This document shows positions 16,829 through 24,904 of a DNA stretch of 64,000 nt, piece by piece (position 1 is the first letter of the stretch; each line of letters starts with the position of its first letter). Both the position numbers and the translations under genes were made by a program. The notes beneath the pieces were generated by a model. That model had not been told where the DNA came from. It did not search any database and saw only the letters and a list, made by a program, of their open reading frames with translations. Origin of the DNA: Amycolatopsis anabasis (GTDB lineage: Bacteria > Actinomycetota > Actinomycetes > Mycobacteriales > Pseudonocardiaceae); NCBI RefSeq assembly GCF_009765355.1, contig NZ_VTHK01000011.1, forward strand, positions 62,001-126,000, written 5' to 3'.

Positions 16829-17578
16829 ATGTGTGCCGCTGAGCGGAACGACGACGGGGCGACCGCCGCCCGTCTGACCGCGTTGCTGACCGCCTTCCGG
16901 CCGGGGGACGACGCGCTGGGCGTCTCCGAACTCGCCCGCCGGACCACGTTGCCGAAATCGAGCGTGCACCGGCTGGTCGGCCACCTGGTCGCGCACGGGC
17001 TGCTGGAACGGGAACGCACCTCGGTCCGGCTCGGACTGAAGCTCTTCGAAATCGGCCAGCTCGCCACCCGGCAGCGCGGCCTGGTCGACTCCGCCCGCCC
17101 GCATCTGGCCGATCTGCGGGAAGCCACCCGCAACACGGTGCACCTGGCCGTACTGGAGGGCACCGAGGTGGTGTACCTGGACATCCTGCGCGGGGCGGAC
17201 GCACCCAATCTGCCGTCCCGGATCGGCGGCCGCTTCCCCGCGCACGCCACCGGCGTCGGCAAGGCGATCCTCGCCTTCTCCCCCGATTCGGTGCTGGACA
17301 AGGTGCTGGCGGCCGGGTTGCCCAGGATCGGCCCGCGCACGATCACCGCGCCCGGACTGCTCCGGCGCCAGCTGACCAAGGTGCGGGCGGAAGGGGTCGC
17401 CTACGAACGCGAGGAATCGCGCACCGGGGTGATCTGCGCGGCGAGCCCGGTGCTCGACCGGGGCGGCCGGGCGGTCGCGGCCATTTCCCTGTCCGGCTGG
17501 AGCAACCGGATGCGCGTCGACCGGATCGCGCCCGCGGTCCGCACCGCCGCGCTCGCGCTTTCCAGGTCACTGGGATAG
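16829..17578 (+). CDS. IclR-family transcriptional regulator
   Basis: 249 aa. The N-terminal winged helix has [25 protein letters not shown], and the C-terminal effector domain carries [14 protein letters not shown] and [19 protein letters not shown], both typical of IclR. ATG at 16829 is preceded by CACAAT ending at 16822, which would give a leaderless transcript; ATG at 16811 behind GGTGGA is the alternative and adds six residues. It is divergent from the aldolase-dehydrogenase operon and likely senses a pathway intermediate. Confidence 0.88.
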   Translation: MCAAERNDDGATAARLTALLTAFRPGDDALGVSELARRTTLPKSSVHRLVGHLVAHGLLERERTSVRLGLKLFEIGQLATRQRGLVDSARPHLADLREATRNTVHLAVLEGTEVVYLDILRGADAPNLPSRIGGRFPAHATGVGKAILAFSPDSVLDKVLAAGLPRIGPRTITAPGLLRRQLTKVRAEGVAYEREESRTGVICAASPVLDRGGRAVAAISLSGWSNRMRVDRIAPAVRTAALALSRSLG

Positions 17579-17619
17579 CGACGGGCGTGCGGGAGCACCT
17601 GGCTCCCGCACGCCCGTCG
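17579..17619. terminator. Bidirectional terminator, 18-bp stem
   Basis: CGACGGGCGTGCGGGAGC, loop ACCTG, and the exact complement. It starts directly after the IclR stop codon and lies 13 nt from the convergent repeat-protein stop at 17633. Confidence 0.85.
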
Positions 17620-17632
17620 AGGAATGCGCGAA

Positions 17633-18484
17633 TCAGCCGAGCAGGCGGGTGTTACCCCAGCCCCCGTCCTGGATCCCGGGGTGGTAGTTGTCGTTCTCCA
17701 CCCACTTCCACTGGACGAGGGTGCCGTCGTGGCGCACCGACACGAACGAGTCGGCGACCCCGCCGGGCCCCAGCAACCGGACGTTGTCCCAGCCGCCCAT
17801 GAGCACGCCACCCTGGACGTAACCCTCGGGCGGGATTCCCCAGATCGACAGCTGCCCCTGCGCGTCGGTCTCGACGAACTGGGCGTAGTCGTTGGTGCCG
17901 GCGATCTGCTTGGCGTTCTGCCAGCCGTAGCCGAGCGTCCGGCCGTGCTTGAAACCAGCGGTCTCGTCGCCCAGCCAGAGCTCGAGCTGGCCGCCGGTGG
18001 TGACCTCGACGAAGTCGACCAGGTTGTCCCCGTTGACCTCGCCCACGCCCGCGATCAGCTTGGCGTTGTCCCAACCGCCCATGATGTCGCCGCCGAAGTG
18101 CAGGGAGTACCCGTTCTGGACGTCGATCAGCCAGATGCGGAGAACACCGTTCTTCACTTCGAGGAATCCGCCGCCACCCGAGATGAGCGCCACCTGGGAG
18201 GTGCTTTCCCAGCCCCCGCCGAGGGGGTGCCCGACGAACCCGGACTCCGTGTGCTCGTAGAACCACAGCGAGCCGTCGTAACGAATCTGCAGGAAGCCCG
18301 GCTGACCGTCGATGGACCTCGTGCTCACGCCCTTTCCGGCGTCGAGAGCGCGATCGACCACGCCCGCCGCGGAACCGGCTGCGGCATTGGCGGTGCCGGT
18401 AAGCGACAGCAATGCCACCGCGAGCACGGAAGTGACGGCCGTCCAAAAGCCGCGTCTCCGCGCTCCATTACGTGAACTTCTCAC
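17633..18484 (-). CDS. Secreted beta-propeller-like repeat protein, copy A
   Basis: 283 aa. It has a basic N-terminus, one hydrophobic helix and a cleavage region near TANAAAG, so it is secreted by Sec. The mature part contains five repeats marked by GGGWE(S/N)TSQ, GGWDNAKLI, GYGWQNAKQI, GGWDNVRLL and GGWGNTRLL, spaced 40-50 residues, each followed by a Val/Asp-rich strand such as VNGDNLVDFVEV. This resembles tachylectin- or FG-GAP-type propeller blades. The ligand is unknown. GTG at 18484 follows GGGAGGTTTG. The downstream paralogue shares the architecture and upstream region. Confidence 0.65.
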   Translation of the reverse strand: MRSSRNGARRRGFWTAVTSVLAVALLSLTGTANAAAGSAAGVVDRALDAGKGVSTRSIDGQPGFLQIRYDGSLWFYEHTESGFVGHPLGGGWESTSQVALISGGGGFLEVKNGVLRIWLIDVQNGYSLHFGGDIMGGWDNAKLIAGVGEVNGDNLVDFVEVTTGGQLELWLGDETAGFKHGRTLGYGWQNAKQIAGTNDYAQFVETDAQGQLSIWGIPPEGYVQGGVLMGGWDNVRLLGPGGVADSFVSVRHDGTLVQWKWVENDNYHPGIQDGGWGNTRLLG

Positions 18485-18512
18485 CAAACCTCCCAGATTT
18501 ATCCGGCCCTGT

Positions 18513-18544
18513 TGGGCCTGCCGGAAATCTAGCGGATTCCGGGG
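18513..18544 (-). promoter_or_regulatory. Conserved upstream block of repeat-protein gene A
   Basis: This block, read on the plus strand, begins TGGGCCTG and ends with the palindromic CGGATTCCG. A closely similar block stands at the same distance from the paralogous gene (19605-19634). The conserved parts are TGGGCCTG, CGG and CGGATTCCG, which suggests a shared regulator or sigma factor. Confidence 0.45.
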
Positions 18545-18655
18545 AGAACCTCAGCCCATTTTCACAACCGGAGCGCGGACAGTTTCGAACGTCACACCGG
18601 GCAGCCCCCGCGCGCTACCAGGCAATTCAACTCAATTCAACGATTCAACGGAAAA

Positions 18656-18687
18656 GGTGTGCGGGGACCATTCCGCCCCCGCACACC
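18656..18687 (-). terminator. Terminator after repeat-protein gene B
   Basis: GGTGTGCGGGG, a 10-nt loop and CCCCGCACACC form an 11-bp stem 19 nt beyond the stop codon at 18707. It separates the two paralogues into independent transcripts. Confidence 0.75.
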
Positions 18688-18706
18688 CGGTCAGCAGTTC
18701 CGATTG

Positions 18707-19573
18707 TCAGCCGAGCACCCGGGCGTTACCCCAGCCGCCGTCCTGATAAGTCGGATGGAACCCCTCGGTTTCGTTCCATTCCCATTGGACCAGCTGGCCG
18801 TCGTAGCGCACCGACACGAAGGACGGACCCACGCCACCCGGGCCGAGCAGCCGGACATTACCCCAACCCCCCATGACAACCCCGCCTTCGGCATAACCCG
18901 TCGGCGGAATGCCCCAGGCGTGGAGGTTCCCCGCATAATCGGTTTCCACGAATACGCTTGAGTCGTCGGTCCCCGCGATCTGCTTGGCGTTCTGCCAGCC
19001 GTACCCCAAGGTGCGATCGAAGACGAACGTCGTCGCGTTGGGATCGTAACGCCACAGGTTGAGCTCGCCACTGGCGGTGACCACCACGAAGTCGACCCAC
19101 CCGTCACCAGTGGCGTCACCGACACCAGTGATCAACCGGGCGTTCTCCCAGCCGTAACCCCCGTCCCGGTCGAACCGGAGCTGGTACCCCCCGCTCGTCT
19201 TGTCGACCACCCACAGGCGAAGCACATTCCCCTTCGTTTCCACGAAGGCGCGGTCGGCCACGAGGGCGACGTTGGAGGTGTTCTCCCAGCCGCCCCCGAG
19301 GGAGTGCCCGGTGAATCCTGAACCCGTGTGCGCGTAGCGCCAAAGCTGTCCGTTGTCCCGAATCTGGTAGAAGTCCGGCGATCCGGCTACCGATTGGGCA
19401 CTGGCCCCCTTTCCGGTACTCGAAGCTACCCGGAACGCATCGGAATCGGGCTTGGCTTCGTTACCGGGACTGGCATTCGCGGTGCCGGAAAGCGCCAGGA
19501 ATGCCGACGCGAGCACGGCGACCGCGGCCGTCCACAGACCGGGTCTTCGCACTCCATTACGTGAACTTCTCAC
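18707..19573 (-). CDS. Secreted beta-propeller-like repeat protein, copy B
   Basis: 288 aa, a paralogue of the gene at 17633-18484. The signal peptide (RRPGLWTAAVAVLASAF to TANA) and the five repeat signatures GGGWENTS, GYGWENARLI, GYGWQNAKQI, GGWGNVRLL and GGWGNARVL align throughout; the last 60 residues are the best conserved. Compared with copy A the region after the signal peptide is longer and more acidic. GTG at 19573 is preceded by GGGGAGGTTTT, equivalent to the site of copy A. The pair looks like a local duplication that kept its upstream control region. Function is unknown; carbohydrate or cell-surface binding is plausible. Confidence 0.65.
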   Translation of the reverse strand: MRSSRNGVRRPGLWTAAVAVLASAFLALSGTANASPGNEAKPDSDAFRVASSTGKGASAQSVAGSPDFYQIRDNGQLWRYAHTGSGFTGHSLGGGWENTSNVALVADRAFVETKGNVLRLWVVDKTSGGYQLRFDRDGGYGWENARLITGVGDATGDGWVDFVVVTASGELNLWRYDPNATTFVFDRTLGYGWQNAKQIAGTDDSSVFVETDYAGNLHAWGIPPTGYAEGGVVMGGWGNVRLLGPGGVGPSFVSVRYDGQLVQWEWNETEGFHPTYQDGGWGNARVLG

Positions 19574-19604
19574 AAAACCTCCCCATGTTTTTCACGGCCT
19601 CGAG

Positions 19605-19634
19605 TGGGCCTGCGGAGAAGTTATCGGATTCCGC
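19605..19634 (-). promoter_or_regulatory. Conserved upstream block of repeat-protein gene B
   Basis: Counterpart of the block at 18513-18544, again with TGGGCCTG at one end and CGGATTCCG at the other. Confidence 0.45.
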
Positions 19635-19879
19635 AAAACCCCGGCAGCGTCCGAACAGCCCATTCCGCACATCCCGTTCGCCGTGCCGCCGACCGCCGGG
19701 ACTCCCCCGCGCACTTCCCATCAGCGGATTCAACACCGCTCAAGAAAAATTCAACCCGCCCGCAAGTGGTCCGCCGCCGGATCACTTTTCGGCCACTACG
19801 CGGGGCGTGCCCGAACGATCACCAGCGGCCCCGGCCTGTCCGGCTGCCCGGCGCCGGTCGCGACCGATACCGTAATGAC

Positions 19880-20827
19880 ATGGATCGGCTGGAAACCCGG
19901 GAGCTGGCGTACTTCGTCGCGGTGGCCGAAGAACTGCATTTCGGACGCGCCGCCGAACGGCTGGGAATAGCGCAGCCGCCGCTGTCGCGAGCGATCAAGC
20001 AGCTCGAACGCCGGCTCGGGGTGGAACTGCTGCGGCGCAGCAGCCGCCGGGTCGAGCTCACCGAGGCCGGTGCGGTGCTGCTGCACGAGGGGACCAAGGC
20101 GCTGGACACCGTCGCCGCGGCCGCGCGCCGGGCCCGCCGCGCCGGGCAGGCCGGTCGGCGGCTGGTGCTGGCGCTGAAGCCGGGAATCGACGGCGACCTG
20201 CTGCCGGAGATCCTCGCCGCCTACGAGTCCGATCCGGACGCGGTGCCGGTGGAGGTGCTCGTCTGCGGCGCCGGTGAACAGGTGGCGGCGCTGCGGGACG
20301 GCCGAGCCGACCTCGCGCTGGTCCCCGGCACCGACCGCGACCTGACCGGGTTCGATCAGGAAGAACTCCTGCGCGAACGGCAGATCGCCGTGCTCCCGCG
20401 CCGGCACCGGTTCGCCGGCCGCGCGGCCCTTCGACTGTCCGATCTGGACGGTGAGCCGATGCCCTACCGGCCGAGCCGGACCACCGCCGCCACCGGTCCG
20501 GACATCCGGGACGCCGGTCAGCTGATGCAGCTCATCGCGCTCGGGCGGGTGATCGCCGTGCTCCCCGAATCGATGCTCGATCACCTGCGGCACGATCTGG
20601 TCGGCGTTCCCGTGCTCGACGCCGAACCGACCGCGGTGCTGATCGCCTGGCCGGAGGACAGCCGCTCTCGGCCGCTCGCCGCCTTCGTCCGGATCGCCAC
20701 CCGCGTCAGCGCGAACAGCCACACCGCCGGGACGCCGAACAACCCGGCCACCCGGGTGATTTCGTCGTGCGGCCGGGAATTCGGGTACCGCGATCACACG
20801 GTGCCGCACGGCCCGCGGGCCGAATAG
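19880..20827 (+). CDS. LysR-family transcriptional regulator
   Basis: 315 aa. The N-terminal winged HTH reads TRELAYFVAVAEELHFGRAAERLGIAQPPLSRAIKQLE in pieces around AEELHFGRAAERLG and IAQPPLSRAIKQLE. The C-terminal periplasmic-binding-like domain follows. TACCGT at 19868-19873 ends exactly 7 nt before the ATG and there is no Shine-Dalgarno, so the mRNA is probably leaderless. It is convergent with the ssu operon (12-bp gap), so it need not regulate it. The C-terminal 30 residues, rich in Ser, Asn and His, go beyond the usual domain. Confidence 0.85.
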   Translation: MDRLETRELAYFVAVAEELHFGRAAERLGIAQPPLSRAIKQLERRLGVELLRRSSRRVELTEAGAVLLHEGTKALDTVAAAARRARRAGQAGRRLVLALKPGIDGDLLPEILAAYESDPDAVPVEVLVCGAGEQVAALRDGRADLALVPGTDRDLTGFDQEELLRERQIAVLPRRHRFAGRAALRLSDLDGEPMPYRPSRTTAATGPDIRDAGQLMQLIALGRVIAVLPESMLDHLRHDLVGVPVLDAEPTAVLIAWPEDSRSRPLAAFVRIATRVSANSHTAGTPNNPATRVISSCGREFGYRDHTVPHGPRAE

Positions 20828-20839
20828 GTCAGGAACGGT

Positions 20840-21997
20840 TCACAACGCGGCGACGTTGCGTTCCGGATGCGCGCCCTGCCGCAGCACCGGCACGCCGTCG
20901 AGCAGGCCGCGCCGGGCGAGTTCCGGGCGGACGCCCTCGCCGAACCAGTACGCCTCCTCCAGATGCGGATAACCGGAGAGCACGAACTCCTCGACGCCGA
21001 TCGCGTGGTACTCCTCGATCAGCTCGGCCACCTCCGCGTGGCTGCCGACAAGTGAGGTGCCCGCGCCGCCGCGGACCAGGCCGACCCCGGCCCACAACCC
21101 GGGATGGATTTCCAACCCGCGCACACCCCGGTCCAGACCACCGCCGTGCAACGCGACCATCCGCTGCTGCCCGACGGATTCGCTCGCCGCCAGTTGCCGC
21201 TGCGCCTTCTCCACCTGTTCCGGGCTCAGCGCGTCCAGCAGCTTCTGCGCCTCGGTCCAGGCCTCGGCGGAGGTGTCCCGGGAAATGGTGTGCAGCCGGA
21301 TGCCGAACCGGATCTTCCGCCCGGCCGCCGCGGCGAGTTCGCGCACCTTGCCGATCTTCTCGGCGACCTGCGCGGGCGGTTCGCCCCAGGTGAGGTAGAC
21401 GTCGGCGTGCCGCGCGGCGACCGGGAGGGCGGCGGGCGACGAGCCGCCGAAGTACAGCGGCGGCAACGGATCCGGCGAGGCCAGGTTAGTCGCCCCGGCC
21501 ACGCGCAGGTGCTCGCCTTCGAAGTCGAACGGCTTCCCGGACCAGATCCCGCGCACGATGGTGAGGAACTCATCGGTGCGCGCGTACCGCTGGTCGTGAT
21601 CGTGCCAGTCGCCGAACCGGCGCTGCTCGACCGCGTCCCCGCCGGTGACGATGTTGAGCAGCAGGCGCCCGCCGGAGATCCGCTGGTAGGTGCCCGCCAT
21701 CTGCGCGGCCAGCGTCGGCGAGAGCACGCCCGGCCGGAACGCGACGAGGAACTTGAGCCGCCGGGTCTCGCGGATCAGGGCGGCCGTGCTGAGCCAGGCA
21801 TCCTCGCACCACGTGCCGGTGGGGGTCAGCGCGCCTTCGAACCCGAGTTGCTCGGCGGCGCGGGCGATCTGCGCGAGGTATTCGATGTCCGGATCGCGCT
21901 GCGCGGCCGGGCCCTGGGACCGGTTGGCGTGGAAGCGCTCCACGATCGTCCGCCCGTCACCGGAGGTCGGCAGGAACCAGTGCAGTTTCACGCTCAT
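20840..21997 (-). CDS. ssuD: FMNH2-dependent alkanesulfonate monooxygenase
   Basis: 385 aa. It cleaves the C-S bond of alkanesulfonates to give aldehyde and sulfite, using reduced flavin from a separate reductase. The luciferase-like barrel shows LHWFLPTSGDGR, AEQLGFEGALTPTGTWCEDAW, RFLKFLVAFRPG-like LKFLVAFRPG, ISGGRLLLNIVTGGD, LYFGGSSPAALPVAA and SLVGSHAEVAELIEEY, all typical of SsuD. Its ATG shares one base with the stop of ssuA (TGATG). Last gene of the ssuCBAD operon. No flavin reductase gene (ssuE) is nearby. Confidence 0.92.
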   Translation of the reverse strand: MSVKLHWFLPTSGDGRTIVERFHANRSQGPAAQRDPDIEYLAQIARAAEQLGFEGALTPTGTWCEDAWLSTAALIRETRRLKFLVAFRPGVLSPTLAAQMAGTYQRISGGRLLLNIVTGGDAVEQRRFGDWHDHDQRYARTDEFLTIVRGIWSGKPFDFEGEHLRVAGATNLASPDPLPPLYFGGSSPAALPVAARHADVYLTWGEPPAQVAEKIGKVRELAAAAGRKIRFGIRLHTISRDTSAEAWTEAQKLLDALSPEQVEKAQRQLAASESVGQQRMVALHGGGLDRGVRGLEIHPGLWAGVGLVRGGAGTSLVGSHAEVAELIEEYHAIGVEEFVLSGYPHLEEAYWFGEGVRPELARRGLLDGVPVLRQGAHPERNVAAL

Positions 21998-23004
21998 CAG
22001 TTGCTCCTCGCGGCATCGAGATCGGGGACGAACCGGCGGTCGACGAACTTCGCGAAGTCGACCTTGCCGGGCAGCGTCTTGTCTTCGCCGAACGCGTCGG
22101 CCAACTCCTGTTCGGACTTCACCACCTGGTCGTCGAACGGCACCGGCAGTTCGACCCCGCGTTGGGTGGCGGCCTGGGCGACCTCGGGTTTGAGCCCGGT
22201 CTCGGCCGCCCACACCCGCGCCCATTCCGCGCGATGCGTTTCCGCCCAGCGCTGGGCGTGCGCGACCCGGGTGACGTAGTCCCGGATCGCCGAGTTCCGC
22301 CCGGCGTCGGCGAGGGCGGCCTTCGAAGCGACCTGGAAGACGTACCCGTTCGTGGTGTCCCTGCCGTCGGCGAGCACACGGGCCCGCGACTCCAACTGGG
22401 CCTGCGCGGTGTAGGGATCCCAGACCGCCCACGCGTCGATCTGGTGCTGGTTGAAGGCCGCGTACGCCTCCGACGGCTGCAGGAAGGACAGCTTCACGTC
22501 CTTTGTGGACAGTCCGTTCGCGCGCAGGGTGTAGAGGATCTGACCGTGCGCCGAGCTGCCCTTGGCGACCCCGATGGTCTTCCCGCGCAGCTCGCTCACC
22601 TGCTTGAGCGGCGAATCGGCGGGCACCAGGATCGCGTCGTCCGCCACCGGGGCCTTCGCCGGGCTGATCACCGCGATCTTCGCGTTCGCCGCGGCGGCGA
22701 AGATCGGCGGCGTGTTGCCGACCCGGCCGAGATCGATGGCGCCCGCGGACGCGGCCTCGAGCAGCGGCGGGCCCGAGGTGAAGGTCGACCATTCGATCTG
22801 GTACGGCACGTCCTTCAGCAGGCCCGCCGCGGTGAGCAGCGATTTCACCCCGCCCTTCTGGTCGCCGACCTTCAGGGTGACCTTGGCCAGCTCCGCCGGG
22901 CTCACCGGGGCGGGCACCGGATCGCCGCCCGATCCGGTCGACGTGCCGCAGCCGGTCACCGCGAGCGCCACGGTCGCCGCGGCGAGCAGGTTACGCAGTC
23001 GCAT
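21997..23004 (-). CDS. ssuA: Sulfonate ABC transporter substrate-binding lipoprotein
   Basis: 335 aa. The signal sequence ends with the lipobox LAVTGC, so the mature protein is a lipoprotein facing outward. The body is an NMT1/SsuA-type binding protein with LKVGDQKGGVKSLL near residue 45, GKTIGVAKGSSAHGQ and DAWAVWDPYTA. It delivers sulfonates to SsuBC. ATG at 23004 lies within the end of ssuB (14-bp overlap). Order ssuC-ssuB-ssuA-ssuD with tight overlaps indicates one transcript. Confidence 0.9.
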   Translation of the reverse strand: MRLRNLLAAATVALAVTGCGTSTGSGGDPVPAPVSPAELAKVTLKVGDQKGGVKSLLTAAGLLKDVPYQIEWSTFTSGPPLLEAASAGAIDLGRVGNTPPIFAAAANAKIAVISPAKAPVADDAILVPADSPLKQVSELRGKTIGVAKGSSAHGQILYTLRANGLSTKDVKLSFLQPSEAYAAFNQHQIDAWAVWDPYTAQAQLESRARVLADGRDTTNGYVFQVASKAALADAGRNSAIRDYVTRVAHAQRWAETHRAEWARVWAAETGLKPEVAQAATQRGVELPVPFDDQVVKSEQELADAFGEDKTLPGKVDFAKFVDRRFVPDLDAARSN

Positions 23005-23698
23005 GATCGGTCACTCCCAGATCGGCCAGCACCTTCGTGCGGACGTCGACGTGGTCGGCGAGCCGCCGGGGCCGGGGGTGGGCGAGGACGTGTTCGGCGA
23101 CGATGTGGCCCTCGCCGAGCACCAGCACCCGGTCCGCGAGCAGCAGGGCTTCGTCGACGTCATGGGTCACCAGCAGGACGGCCGGGCGGTGGCGCTGCCA
23201 GAGGTCTTCGACCAGCCGGTGCATCGCGAGCCTGGTCAGCGCGTCCAGGGCGCCGAACGGCTCGTCGAGCAGCAGCAGGTCCGGTTCGCGCACCAGCGCC
23301 CGGGCCAGCGACAGCCGCTGCGCCTCGCCGCCGGACAGGGTGCCCGGCCACTTGTCGGCGTGGGCGGCGAGCCGGACCTCCTCCAGCGCCCGGATCGCCA
23401 GGTCGCGGTTCGCGTCCGGTCGGTGCAGGCCGAGCACCACGTTGCGCCAGACCTTGCGCCAGGGCAGCAGCCGCGGCTGCTGGAAGGCGACCGACACCGT
23501 GCCGCGCACCGCGGCCCGGCCTTCGATCTCGGCGTCCAGCCCGGCGAGCACCCGCAACAGGGTGGACTTCCCGGAGCCGCTGCGGCCGAGCAGCGCGACG
23601 AACTCGCCGCGCTCGATGCCGAGGTCCAATTCGGACAGAACGGCGCGGTCGCCGAACCGCTTGGTCAGGCCGCGGACCTCGACCGCCGGTTCGGTCAC
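22991..23698 (-). CDS. ssuB: Sulfonate ABC transporter ATP-binding protein
   Basis: 235 aa. Walker A LLGRSGSGKSTLLR, the Q-loop AFQQPRLLPWRKVWRNV, signature LSGGEAQRLSLARAL, Walker B LLLLDEPFGALDALTR and the switch VTHDVDEAL are all intact. The LLPW after the Q-loop is typical of nitrate/sulfonate/taurine ATPases. GTG at 23698 overlaps the ssuC stop (GTGA). Confidence 0.92.
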   Translation of the reverse strand: MTEPAVEVRGLTKRFGDRAVLSELDLGIERGEFVALLGRSGSGKSTLLRVLAGLDAEIEGRAAVRGTVSVAFQQPRLLPWRKVWRNVVLGLHRPDANRDLAIRALEEVRLAAHADKWPGTLSGGEAQRLSLARALVREPDLLLLDEPFGALDALTRLAMHRLVEDLWQRHRPAVLLVTHDVDEALLLADRVLVLGEGHIVAEHVLAHPRPRRLADHVDVRTKVLADLGVTDHATA

Positions 23699-24528
23699 CG
23701 CGCCCGCCACCGCAGGGCCCTCCGTTCGATCAGGCGTACCAGGGCATCGGTGACGAGCCCGAGGATCGCGTAGACCACGAGCCCGACGACGATCACGTCC
23801 GTGCGCAGGAACTCGCGGGCGTTGTTGATCAGGTAGCCGAGTCCGGCGTCGGCGTTGACGGTCTCCCCCACGATCAGCGCCAGCCACGCCATCCCGAGCG
23901 ATTGCCGGAGGCCGACCAGGGTCTGCGGCAACGCACCGGGCAGGACGACGTGCCACAGGCGTTCGGCGCGGGTGAACCCGAGTGCGCGGGTGGCTTCGAT
24001 CAGCTGGTCGTCGACGTGGCGAATGCCCGAATGCGTGTTCAGGTACAGGGGAAACGCGACGCCGAGTGCCACCAGGGCGATCTTGGGTTCCTCGCCGATG
24101 CCGAACCACAGGATGAACAGCGGGATCAGGCCGAGGAACGGCAGTGTGCGCAGCATCTGCACGGGCGGGTCGACCAGCACCTCGCCCCACCGGGACAGGC
24201 CGGCGACGATCCCGAGCAGCAGCCCGGCGGCCGCGCCGATGAGGAACCCGGCGCCGACCCGGCTCGGCGAGACGGAGAACGCGACGCCGAGTTCGCCGTC
24301 GCGCGCCACCTCGATCCCGGCTTGGAGCACCGTCCACGGCGAGCTCAGTTTCTCCGGCGGCAGGAGCCCGGTGCCGCTGGCGAGCTGCCACAGCAGGACG
24401 AGTGCCACCGGGCTGATCCACCGGCGCAGGTCGATGCGCCGCCGGATTCGCTTACGTGGTAAGGCGGATGGGGGTTCGCCGGTGGCCGGACTCGGACGTG
24501 CCAGGACGCCCGTGGTGGAAATCGACAC
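23695..24528 (-). CDS. ssuC: Sulfonate ABC transporter permease
   Basis: 277 aa with six hydrophobic segments and the BPD-transport EAA loop around QLIEATRALGFTRAERLWHVVLPGALP. The N-terminal tail of about 35 residues is basic and cytoplasmic. GTG at 24528 is preceded by GGGAGAAATCC. It is the first structural gene of the operon; the 27-codon leader peptide lies 39 nt upstream. Confidence 0.92.
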   Translation of the reverse strand: MSISTTGVLARPSPATGEPPSALPRKRIRRRIDLRRWISPVALVLLWQLASGTGLLPPEKLSSPWTVLQAGIEVARDGELGVAFSVSPSRVGAGFLIGAAAGLLLGIVAGLSRWGEVLVDPPVQMLRTLPFLGLIPLFILWFGIGEEPKIALVALGVAFPLYLNTHSGIRHVDDQLIEATRALGFTRAERLWHVVLPGALPQTLVGLRQSLGMAWLALIVGETVNADAGLGYLINNAREFLRTDVIVVGLVVYAILGLVTDALVRLIERRALRWRAR

Positions 24529-24567
24529 GGATTTCTCCCGGGAAGAAGGCAGGGTTGCTCGGGGCGG
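24529..24567 (-). promoter_or_regulatory. Leader region between the uORF and ssuC
   Basis: The end of the uORF can form CGGCT/AGCCG (24580-24564 area), and just upstream of ssuC TTCCC abuts the Shine-Dalgarno GGGAGAA, which could limit ribosome access. Stalling at the single Cys codon of the leader would be the expected trigger; this is inferred from related systems. Confidence 0.35.
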
Positions 24568-24651
24568 CTATCGGGAAGCCGGACAGATCGCGCTCGCCTG
24601 CTGCCGGAGATCGACATGCAGCCGGTGCACCAGGTCAGCGCCGCGCTTCAT
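24568..24651 (-). CDS. 27-aa leader peptide of the sulfur-attenuation type upstream of ssuCBAD
   Basis: A small open frame of 27 codons from ATG at 24651 to TAG at 24570-24568. The peptide contains RLHVDLRQQASAIC, which matches the arrangement (R/L)HVDL...A..C of actinobacterial putative leader peptides found before sulfur-assimilation genes. In mycobacteria such cysteine-bearing upstream frames act in cysteine-responsive attenuation. TTGACA at 24688-24683 is a good -35; the -10 is weak (AAAACT, 24664-24659) but would start transcription within 1-2 nt of the ATG, so the frame is probably leaderless. Assignment rests on motif and position. Confidence 0.7.
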   Translation of the reverse strand: MKRGADLVHRLHVDLRQQASAICPASR

Positions 24652-24732
24652 GCCACGGAGTTTTCAGCCCACGATCGGATGATGTCAACGAACGGACGGA
24701 CAGTCCCGCCATCCGGACACGCCACCCCCGTG

Positions 24733-24837
24733 CCTGAACGTGCGACTCGCTTGCCCGAGTGTTGATTTCGCTGTCCCGAACGTGCAACTCACTTGCCCGA
24801 ACGTGGATTTCGCCTGCCGGAACGGGGAAACGCGCGC
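24733..24837. repeat. Five tandem imperfect 21-bp repeats
   Basis: Units start at 24733, 24754, 24775, 24796 and 24817. The first ten bases read CCTGAACGTG, CCCGAGTGTT, CCCGAACGTG, CCCGAACGTG and CCGGAACGGG; the second half alternates between an ACTC(G/A)C and a GATTTCGC form. Being 21 bp long, the units read as 7-residue repeats on both strands, but neither strand has a start with a ribosome site. The array lies between the ssu promoter and the rpsA terminator. Confidence 0.75.
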
Positions 24838-24842
24838 ACGAA

Positions 24843-24880
24843 AACGGCGGCCCCGGTTCGTGGGAACCGGGGCCGCCGTT
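24843..24880 (-). terminator. rpsA terminator
   Basis: AACGGCGGCCCCGGTT, loop CGTGGG, and the exact complement: a 16-bp perfect stem. On the minus strand the stem is followed by TT from the adjacent A-run, making this one of the stronger terminators here. It stands 24 nt after the stop at 24905. Confidence 0.88.
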
Positions 24881-24904
24881 GGGGTACTGGCTAGCGGGCG
24901 TGGA

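Noticed and set aside
24733-24837. CRISPR array
   Set aside because: The 21-bp units are contiguous with no spacers, and no cas genes are near.
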